Assembly (NCBI GenBank): GCA_028700095.1
Contig: JAQVTJ010000092.1
Coordinates: 1 to 6,645 of the forward strand
Direction of reading: 5' to 3'
DNA length: 6,645 nucleotides
Origin: Methanobacterium sp.
GTDB lineage: Archaea > Methanobacteriota > Methanobacteria > Methanobacteriales > Methanobacteriaceae
In this document: positions 1-5,822 of the stretch, piece by piece
Layout of the letters: every line of letters begins with the position of its first letter
Position numbering within the stretch: the first letter of the stretch is position 1
Position numbers and translations under genes: made by a program
Notes under the pieces: model-generated
What the model was told of the DNA's origin: nothing
Database searches by the model: none
The model's input: only the letters and a program-made list of their open reading frames with translations

Positions 1-1377
1 ATAAATAATGAAATCTATGACCCTGCAACAATCGAAAAAATAAAAATGATTGAGGGTAATGACCATTATATAAAAGGTAAAGTTAGAATACTTGGAGATA
101 TTGATAATGATCTTAGAATACCTAGAACACCTGCACCACCTGGAACAGAGATAAAAGCAGCAGATGCTAAGATTTTAAGTGAAATATTCCAAATGAAAAA
201 TTATGGTTTAAAACTTGGAAATCTAATAACACAAGACAATGTAGCTGTTGAAATAGATATAAATAAAATGGTTTCAAGACATCTTGCAGTTCTAGCAATG
301 ACTGGAGCAGGTAAATCCAATACCGTATCAGTACTTGTTGATGGTCTTTTAAAGGTTAATGGAAGTGTATTAATTTTTGATATGCACTCTGAATATGTGA
401 ACACAGAATTTGGAAATGGACTTGTTAATATAATAAAACCATTAATAAACCCGATTTACATGTCATTTGGAGAGATAAAAAAACTTTCAAACATACCATC
501 AAATGCCTATGTACAAGAAAGATACTTTAGAAAAGCATATAGACTAGCTCAAAAGGATCTTTCCCAAGGTTCAGTATATGGTAAAGATTTTATAGGACTC
601 ATTATTAAAATACTTGAATCATGGCTTTTAGAAGAAACAGATGAATCTGAAGGTAAATCCTCAAATGCAACTGATAAAAAATCAATAACAGATGTTTTAA
701 ACAAAGTAGAGCATATGCAGGATAAATATGGTAATATATTAAGCTTAGAAGCCAGTGATATTATTGATAATCTAAAGGTGGGCAAGGCAAATATATTAGA
801 TCTAGGTTCAGTTGATGAATTTGCATCAGATGTAGTTGTAAGTCACATATTAAGAACAGTTCTTAAAAGCAGAAAAGAATTTATAAGAAGTAATAATGGA
901 TTAAGCTTTCCTATTTTCCTTATATTAGAAGAAGCACATATTTTAGCTCCTCAAAACAGAACCACAGAATCAAAACTTTGGATAAGTAGAATTGCAAGAG
1001 AAGGACGTAAATTTTCTGTTGGACTGTGTATGGTAAGTCAAAGTCCAAAATCCCTGGATTCAGATGCTCTATCCCAAGCAAATAATATGATAATACTTAG
1101 ATTAGTAGAACCCACAGACCAAAGCCATGTTCAACGTGCTAGTGAAAATCTAAGCGATGACCTTATAGCACAACTACCTTCATTAAATATTGGTGAAGCC
1201 ATAGTATTAGGTCTTATGACTAAAATACCTACATTAGTTAAGATAGATGAATTTAAGGGAAAAATAACAGGTGGAGATCTTAACATTGTTGAAGAATGGT
1301 CAAAATCTGTGAAAAATGAAAAAGAAACCCTCCAAAAACAAAAACAAGAATATGAAGAGCTTGGAGGAGATTATTAA
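1..1377 (+). CDS. herA: HerA DNA-translocating ATPase, 5'-partial
   Basis: HerA is a hexameric FtsK/HerA-superfamily ATPase that pumps double-stranded DNA and, with the nuclease NurA, drives long-range end resection. The frame is open from base 1 with no stop, so the ATG at 46 is only the first Met in the window; the true start and most of the N-terminal HAS-barrel domain lie upstream. 458 residues are visible, against roughly 500 in known HerA proteins. In window numbering, Walker A is TGAGKS at 101-106 (bases 301-318). Walker B is LILEEAH with Glu310/Glu311 (bases 928-933). The stretch SRIAREGRKF supplies the arginine-finger region (Arg330, Arg333, Arg336), and SQSP at 346-349 gives the sensor Gln347. 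A polar acidic/Ser-rich stretch near residues 212-228 lies in the helical part between the Walker motifs. It is the first visible gene of an operon and its stop overlaps the mre11 start by one base. The C-terminal tail is charged and helical. Family assignment is firm; the exact start is unknown. Confidence 0.95.
   Translation: MNNEIYDPATIEKIKMIEGNDHYIKGKVRILGDIDNDLRIPRTPAPPGTEIKAADAKILSEIFQMKNYGLKLGNLITQDNVAVEIDINKMVSRHLAVLAMTGAGKSNTVSVLVDGLLKVNGSVLIFDMHSEYVNTEFGNGLVNIIKPLINPIYMSFGEIKKLSNIPSNAYVQERYFRKAYRLAQKDLSQGSVYGKDFIGLIIKILESWLLEETDESEGKSSNATDKKSITDVLNKVEHMQDKYGNILSLEASDIIDNLKVGKANILDLGSVDEFASDVVVSHILRTVLKSRKEFIRSNNGLSFPIFLILEEAHILAPQNRTTESKLWISRIAREGRKFSVGLCMVSQSPKSLDSDALSQANNMIILRLVEPTDQSHVQRASENLSDDLIAQLPSLNIGEAIVLGLMTKIPTLVKIDEFKGKITGGDLNIVEEWSKSVKNEKETLQKQKQEYEELGGDY
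1363..1370 (+). promoter_or_regulatory. Ribosome binding site of mre11
   Basis: GGAGGAGA lies inside the last codons of herA, six bases before the mre11 ATG at 1377. It contains GGAGG, complementary to the archaeal 16S rRNA 3' end, and fixes the mre11 start. Its position within herA, with the one-base stop/start overlap (TAATG), suggests translational coupling. Confidence 0.8.
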
Positions 1378-2522
1378 TGCAATTTATTCATATGGCAGAT
1401 ACACATCTAGGTTATCGTCAATATGGATTATCACAACGTGAAAATGATTTTCTTAATGTTTTTAACAATGCAATTAATGAAGCTATAAATGAAAGACCTG
1501 ACTTTATTATACATTCAGGAGATCTCTTTGAATATTCAAGACCACCAACTAAGGCATTGTTAACTGCACAAGACGGTATTTCACGTTTAAAAAAACAGAA
1601 AATCCCAATATATGCAATAGCAGGTAATCATGATATTGTAATGAAAAAAAACTCTATTCCTCCACAAATATTATACAAAGATTTTGGTTTGAAAATTATA
1701 AGCCCTAAAAATCCATATTTCATAGAAAAAGATGTGTTTATAGGAGGAGCACCCTACTCATCTAGTTACACATCAAAACATCTAGTTGAAAGGCTTCAAA
1801 CCATTGAAAAAGTATCATCTGACTATAAAAAAACCATACTAGTACTTCATCAGGGAATAGACCGATATATGCCCTATGAATATGAAATTAAAATAGGAGA
1901 AATTCCACAGACCTTTAACTACTGTGCATTTGGACATATACATGAAAGAATAGTAGATGATTTTGGTAAAGGAAAACTTGCATATCCCGGTTCAACTGAA
2001 ATATGGAGATCAAATGAAGTTGAAGGATATAAAAAGAATGGTAAAGGATTTTATTTAGTTGATATTAGTGGAGATTTACCTGAAATTGAAAAAATAGACA
2101 TTAAACTACCACGTGAATTTCTAAAAGAAACAATACAATACATTCAACTACAAGAAGAAATAATCCGTATCAATGATTTTATAATGAAATTAAAAGAAAA
2201 ACCTATATTAAATATAACAGTTACAGGTGGAAATTTCAGCAGATCAGAAGTATATGAAATTATCAACCAAACATTTTCAAATAACTGTCTTTCAGTACGG
2301 TCAAAATATCTTCCAGATATAATTGACGAAAACCTGGATATTAACAATATAAAAAAGGACACATTCAATATAAAAAGAATGATTAAAGAACATTTAAAAG
2401 ATTTTAACAATGAAAAAGTATCTAATCTTGCAACAGAATTATATAAAGAAATGTCAGAGGGAAACTTTGATAAAGCAGAGGATATGACTAAAAAGTTCTA
2501 CGAGGAACTCAATGATAATTGA
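1377..2522 (+). CDS. mre11: Mre11 double-strand-break repair nuclease
   Basis: Mn-dependent 3'-5' exonuclease and endonuclease that works as a dimer with Rad50 at DNA ends. The 381 residues are a normal length for a methanogen Mre11. The calcineurin-like phosphodiesterase motifs appear in order: ADTHLGY with Asp8 and His10, SGDLF with Asp49, AGNHD with Asn84 and His85, LHQG with His158, and GHIH with His187 and His189. The first five fall at the same numbers as in Pyrococcus furiosus Mre11 as I recall it, so all metal ligands are present. The residue after GDLF is Glu52, where Pyrococcus and human Mre11 have a histidine. PGSTEIWR and GKGFYLVD mark the change to the capping domain. The last ~50 residues are charged and helical, as expected of the part that grips the Rad50 coiled-coil base. 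The start is supported by a strong ribosome binding site and by the family N-terminus. The gene overlaps rad50 by 11 bases. Confidence 0.97.
   Translation: MQFIHMADTHLGYRQYGLSQRENDFLNVFNNAINEAINERPDFIIHSGDLFEYSRPPTKALLTAQDGISRLKKQKIPIYAIAGNHDIVMKKNSIPPQILYKDFGLKIISPKNPYFIEKDVFIGGAPYSSSYTSKHLVERLQTIEKVSSDYKKTILVLHQGIDRYMPYEYEIKIGEIPQTFNYCAFGHIHERIVDDFGKGKLAYPGSTEIWRSNEVEGYKKNGKGFYLVDISGDLPEIEKIDIKLPREFLKETIQYIQLQEEIIRINDFIMKLKEKPILNITVTGGNFSRSEVYEIINQTFSNNCLSVRSKYLPDIIDENLDINNIKKDTFNIKRMIKEHLKDFNNEKVSNLATELYKEMSEGNFDKAEDMTKKFYEELNDN
2502..2506 (+). promoter_or_regulatory. Ribosome binding site of rad50
   Basis: GAGGA within the last codons of mre11, five bases before the rad50 ATG at 2512. 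It supports that start rather than the internal Met8 codon at 2533. The spacing is short, and initiation is probably helped by ribosomes ending mre11 at 2520-2522. Confidence 0.6.
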
Positions 2523-5217
2523 AAGTATACATATGAAGAATTTCAAGTCACATACAAACACCCAAATAGAATTTAACACAGGAATTTCCATAATAATAGG
2601 GGGAAATGGAGCAGGAAAATCCAGTATTCTTGAAGCTGTAGGTTTTACACTTTTCAAACAACACTCAAGTAAAAAAATAGACCAGCTCATAACAATAGGC
2701 AATAATAAAAATAAGATGTTTGTAAAACTTGAATTCACATCAAATGGCAGAAAATACAGTGTAAGAAGAGAACGCACAAAAAACTCATCAAAAGCTAATA
2801 TAATGGTTAAAGAAGGTCAAAATTTTCATCAACTAGCTTCTGGTGATAATCAAGTTACAAAAGAAATACAAAACATCCTAGAGATGGATGGTGATTTATT
2901 TCTTAACGCAGTCTATGTTAGACAAGGAGAAATTGCTGACTTGGTAGATAAAACCCCTGCTGAAAAAAAACAAGTTATTGGAAAACTTTTAGGCCTAGAA
3001 TCCCTTGAAAAAGCATGGAAAAATGCATTACCCATTATTAATAACTATGAAATGGAAAAAATACGATTAGAAGGTAAATTAGAAACATTAGATAATATAA
3101 ATAATGATATAAACATTAAAAACACTGAAAAATTACAGTTAAATAAAAATATAGAAGATTTATCCTCTAAAATCGAACACTGCCAATTTCAATTAAAATT
3201 AATCACAAAAGAGAAAGAAAAACTTGATAATGATAAAACATTATTTCTTACAATAAAATCCAGTTTAGAATCAAAAAAACAAATCCTAAACAATTTAAAA
3301 GAAGATGAATCCCACCTTAAAATACAATTAAATAATATTAAAAACAAGGAAAATAAAATAGAAACTATACTACCTAGATTACCCCGACTTAAATATTTAA
3401 TAAGATACAGAGACTTAGTGGAAAATTTAAAAAAAATCCAACAGAATGAAATACAAATCAAAAATATAGTTGAAAAGATCCATTTTTTCCAAGATAAAAT
3501 AGAAAAAAATGAGAAATATTATCTAGATTATTCTAATTTAGAAGATGAAATAAATAAACTAGAAAAAGAAAGAACCAACTTTGAAGGATCCCAAGCCTTA
3601 CTTAAACAAAACTTAACTAGAAAACAACAAATTATAGAAAAAATGGAAATATCCCATGATAAAATAGTAAAAATTCTAAAAAAGAATAATAAAATCATAG
3701 GAACAAATTTCAGTATAATAGAAGAATTTGAATCATATATTAACTCAAAAAAACCTGTTATTGAAAAACTAATCGAAGATCTTGATATTAAAATAAATAA
3801 ATTTAAAGAGGAAATATCCAATCTAAAAACCCAAAATCAAGACTTTAAAAAACCAATCTCTGAATTAGAATATTTAAAAGAAAAATGTCCAATTTGCAAC
3901 TCCCAAATTGACTCTTTTAAACGAGATGAACTAATCCAAGATTATTCTTCAAAAATAGAATTAAATAAAAATAAAATATCCAACTTAAACAGTGCAGTTG
4001 AAATTTTATTGAAAGATAAAAAGGTTCTAAAAGATAAATATTCCAATATCTCTTCAATCAACATAGATGTATTAAAAGAACATCTCAGCACTTTAAAAGA
4101 AGGTCAACAGGATATAAAATTAATAAATGATAATATAAAAAAATTAGAAACCCAAACATCTATATTAAAACAACTAGATAACCAAATCACCGAAAAAAAA
4201 GAAGCTTTAAAAGATTTAAAACCTAAATATGAAGAATATTTAAGTGCAAATGGATCGTTGAAATCCTTAGGAGATCAGCAAACACAACAAAATAATCTGA
4301 AAGAAACACAACAGAATATAATTTCTATTAAAAAAGATATCAACCAATTAATAGAAGTTATTGGAAATAATATAGAAGATCTGGAAGAGGAAATAAAAGA
4401 ATTAGAAGATATGAAAGATAAATATCAACATCTTCTAGGTGCTGTGGCATTGAAAGAACCTTTATTAAACAGAATAAAAACAGTACAAAAAAGTATAAAT
4501 AATCTTGAATCACAAATCCCGGATCTTAAATTAGAAATAGAAAATATATCATATAATAATTCATATCATAATAAAATAATTCAAGATATGGAATCTGAAA
4601 ATCAGAAATTAATAGATTTAAAAGGTAAAAAACAGGAATTAATAGGAAAAGAAAGTGGAATAATAACAGCATTGAAAGATCTTGAAAATAAATTAGAATT
4701 ATATAAAATCTACCAAAATGATATTAGAAAACTTAAAGATTTTATTAAACTTTTAAATTATATACGTGATATTTACAGTAAAGATGGTGTTCAAAAAGAT
4801 CTTCGAAATATTTCAAGACCATTAATAGAACAAAATACAAGGGAATTCTTTGAAAAATTTAACTTTGAATATTCTGATATAAAACTTGACAATGATTACA
4901 ATGTAACAGTATATGGACCTGGAGGAGAAAGTAATTTGGATATGATAAGTGGGGGTGAAAAAATCGCTGTTGCACTAGCTTTAAGACTTGGAATAACCCA
5001 AACACTTTCTAGAGGTAATCTTGAATTAATTATGCTCGACGAACCCACAATACACCTAGATACCTACAGAAGACAAGAACTAATAGATTTATTAAAAAGA
5101 ATGTCCATAATACCCCAAATGATAATTGTAACCCATGATTCAGATTTAGAAGATGCTGCAGATAATATTTTACGGGTATTTAAACAAAAAGGTGAATCTA
5201 AAGTATCTGATTTCTAA
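2512..5217 (+). CDS. rad50: Rad50 SMC-like ATPase of the Mre11-Rad50 complex
   Basis: ABC/SMC-type ATPase that clamps DNA ends, controls Mre11 and bridges DNA through its zinc hook. The 901 residues compare with about 880 in Pyrococcus. The N-terminal lobe has the family start (MKNFKSH at 8-14), Walker A GGNGAGKS at 30-37 and the Q-loop YVRQGE with Gln138. From about 155 to 740 the protein is Lys/Glu/Leu/Asn-rich coiled coil. It is broken by the zinc hook CPIC at Cys459-Cys462 (bases 3886-3897), almost exactly mid-protein, so each arm is about 300 residues. The C-terminal lobe has the signature SGGEK (from Ser813), Walker B IMLDEP with Asp843/Glu844, the D-loop HLD at 848-850 and the switch His875 in VTHDSD. 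All catalytic elements are intact. It is the last gene of the operon, overlaps mre11 by 11 bases, and is not followed by nurA. The coiled-coil section is especially A-rich on the coding strand. Confidence 0.97.
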   Translation: MIIESIHMKNFKSHTNTQIEFNTGISIIIGGNGAGKSSILEAVGFTLFKQHSSKKIDQLITIGNNKNKMFVKLEFTSNGRKYSVRRERTKNSSKANIMVKEGQNFHQLASGDNQVTKEIQNILEMDGDLFLNAVYVRQGEIADLVDKTPAEKKQVIGKLLGLESLEKAWKNALPIINNYEMEKIRLEGKLETLDNINNDINIKNTEKLQLNKNIEDLSSKIEHCQFQLKLITKEKEKLDNDKTLFLTIKSSLESKKQILNNLKEDESHLKIQLNNIKNKENKIETILPRLPRLKYLIRYRDLVENLKKIQQNEIQIKNIVEKIHFFQDKIEKNEKYYLDYSNLEDEINKLEKERTNFEGSQALLKQNLTRKQQIIEKMEISHDKIVKILKKNNKIIGTNFSIIEEFESYINSKKPVIEKLIEDLDIKINKFKEEISNLKTQNQDFKKPISELEYLKEKCPICNSQIDSFKRDELIQDYSSKIELNKNKISNLNSAVEILLKDKKVLKDKYSNISSINIDVLKEHLSTLKEGQQDIKLINDNIKKLETQTSILKQLDNQITEKKEALKDLKPKYEEYLSANGSLKSLGDQQTQQNNLKETQQNIISIKKDINQLIEVIGNNIEDLEEEIKELEDMKDKYQHLLGAVALKEPLLNRIKTVQKSINNLESQIPDLKLEIENISYNNSYHNKIIQDMESENQKLIDLKGKKQELIGKESGIITALKDLENKLELYKIYQNDIRKLKDFIKLLNYIRDIYSKDGVQKDLRNISRPLIEQNTREFFEKFNFEYSDIKLDNDYNVTVYGPGGESNLDMISGGEKIAVALALRLGITQTLSRGNLELIMLDEPTIHLDTYRRQELIDLLKRMSIIPQMIIVTHDSDLEDAADNILRVFKQKGESKVSDF

Positions 5218-5252
5218 TATATTCCTAAATAATATGATTAATATAATAATTA

Positions 5253-5270
5253 TATAAAGAACACTTTATA
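5253..5270 (+). repeat. Hairpin downstream of rad50
   Basis: TATAAAG and CTTTATA form a perfect 7-base inverted repeat around an AACA loop, beginning 36 bases after the rad50 stop. It could stabilise or mark the 3' end of the operon transcript. No T-run follows directly, so it is not a classic intrinsic terminator. In DNA this AT-rich, a 7-base match may be chance. Confidence 0.4.
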
Positions 5271-5346
5271 AGATGAACTAAAAAACAAAATATTATATAA
5301 AAGAAAAAAAATAATGGATAAAAATCCCATAATACAATCTATAACC

Positions 5347-5353
5347 TTTTTTT
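5347..5353 (+). terminator. Candidate oligo-T terminator of the herA-mre11-rad50 operon
   Basis: A run of seven T on the plus strand, 130 bases past the rad50 stop, after the G/C-bearing bases AACC. Archaeal RNA polymerase stops at oligo-T tracts without needing a hairpin, so this is the first good plus-strand candidate. A second T7 lies at 5610-5616. Confidence 0.4.
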
Positions 5354-5368
5354 AAACCCTTTAAACCT
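5351..5368. repeat. Two tandem copies of TTTAAACCY
   Basis: TTTAAACCC is followed immediately by TTTAAACCT, two 9-base direct copies differing at the last base. They overlap the end of the T7 run. The function is unknown, and a chance or slippage origin is possible. Confidence 0.45.
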
Positions 5369-5423
5369 TGACAACATAACAATTGCTGACACCATGGTTT
5401 ATTTACTAATCTAATTTAAGTTA

Positions 5424-5570
5424 TTATGCATAAGCAGGATATTTTACTAGGGAGAAATAATTAATAATAATAATGCTAATTAATATAAAGATTAAAATAA
5501 GTATTAATAAATATTGTAAAAAGTATTTTGGTACTGTTATTATAAAACTTTTTAAAAAAAAATCTTTCAT
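5424..5570 (-). CDS. Possible 48-residue single-span membrane peptide (weak)
   Basis: The minus strand encodes 48 residues beginning MKDFFLKSF and ending LVKYPAYA, then TAA. Residues about 17-36 are almost wholly Leu/Ile/Phe and would span a membrane once. The N-terminus carries Lys2, Lys7 and Lys15, and Lys43 lies after the span. Upstream on the same strand are AAGGGGG (GGGGG at 5583-5587, 12 bases from the ATG) and a TATA-like TTTTTATAAG (5597-5606). A start site about 25 bases from that TATA would leave the G-run outside the transcript, so the two signals do not fit together. AT-rich DNA yields Ile/Leu/Phe codons by default, and by rough estimate about one open run this long is expected by chance in the spacer. 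Codons 3-6 also overlap a T9 run that could be a terminator. I recognise no family. Confidence 0.2.
   Translation of the reverse strand: MKDFFLKSFIITVPKYFLQYLLILILIFILISIIIINYFSLVKYPAYA
5554..5562 (-). terminator. Candidate minus-strand oligo-T terminator (T9)
   Basis: Nine consecutive A on the plus strand read as T9 on the minus strand, the longest homopolymer in the spacer. It lies about 260 bases past the transporter stop. It is a strong oligo-T signal for archaeal polymerase but far from the gene. A similar T8 on the minus strand lies at 5304-5311. Confidence 0.3.
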
Positions 5571-5732
5571 AAAAATATTAAACCCCCTTATTCTAACTTA
5601 TAAAAACAATTTTTTTAATGGATTTACTAAAATATCATTATATTAATTTACAATACCAATTCATTTAGATCTATACATCATTTCAATTCTTTTATTTTAT
5701 AAAAACATCCAAATATATAGAAGAATGGGTTA

Positions 5733-5750
5733 ATTCCAAAACAATGGAAT
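5733..5750. repeat. Hairpin ATTCCA / TGGAAT
   Basis: A perfect 6-base inverted repeat around an AAACAA loop, about 75 bases past the transporter stop on the minus strand. It could fold in a transcript of either strand. No function is assignable. Confidence 0.35.
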
Positions 5751-5765
5751 ATATAAAACATATTC

Positions 5766-5785
5766 AAAAACTGAGCAGCGGTTTT
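5766..5785. terminator. Candidate bidirectional terminator hairpin near the transporter 3' end
   Basis: Bases 5767-5773 (AAAACTG) pair with 5779-5785 (CGGTTTT) around the loop AGCAG, with one T-G wobble in plus-strand RNA; in minus-strand RNA that position is a C-A mismatch. T-rich sequence follows on each strand: TTTT at 5782-5785 on plus, and T5 at 5770-5766 on minus. It sits about 38 bases past the transporter stop and contains the spacer's most G/C-rich decamer. This is the best-placed terminator candidate for the minus-strand gene. Confidence 0.4.
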
Positions 5786-5822
5786 ATATATCTAAGCCTA
5801 GAATTATCTATTAAATGGATAA

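Larger units (their letters stand above)
5218..5822. other. 605-base AT-rich spacer between convergent genes
   Basis: This stretch separates the 3' ends of rad50 and the minus-strand transporter. By hand count it is about 20% G+C, against roughly 23-38% in sampled gene lines. I see no tRNA, rRNA, CRISPR or recognisable protein. It holds three short inverted repeats (5253-5270, 5733-5750, 5767-5785), a tandem 9-mer (5351-5368), T-runs on both strands and one weak 48-codon minus-strand ORF (5424-5570). The patch 5341-5400 is locally richer in G+C, about 32%. Confidence 0.8.

Noticed and set aside
46..48. ATG as the start of herA
   Set aside because: The same frame is open back to base 1 and encodes a HerA-like stretch (EIYDPATIEKIK) before it, with no ribosome binding site in front of this ATG. 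The gene is cut by the window edge.
201..785. Minus-strand ORFs inside herA (201-404, 549-785)
   Set aside because: Antisense shadows of a strongly conserved gene, with no family features.
2144..3821. Minus-strand ORFs inside mre11 and rad50 (2144-2410, 2454-2777, 3189-3461, 3528-3821)
   Set aside because: Shadows of Lys/Glu/Asn-rich coding sequence, which read in reverse gives Phe/Leu/Ser-rich translations. No conserved motif is visible.
1..5217. A HerA-based antiphage defence system
   Set aside because: HerA also occurs in defence modules with SIR2 or DUF4297 partners. Here the partners are Mre11 and Rad50 with intact motifs, the core archaeal break-repair set.
5294..5301. TATA box for the short frame at 5314
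   Set aside because: A start site about 25 bases from this TATATAA-like word would fall past the ATG, so it cannot serve that frame. Such words are common in DNA of this composition.
5218..5822. CRISPR array, tRNA gene or insertion-sequence remnant in the spacer
   Set aside because: No regularly spaced repeats, no cloverleaf with CCA-type ends or TTCRA arm, and no long terminal inverted repeats or transposase fragments could be seen.
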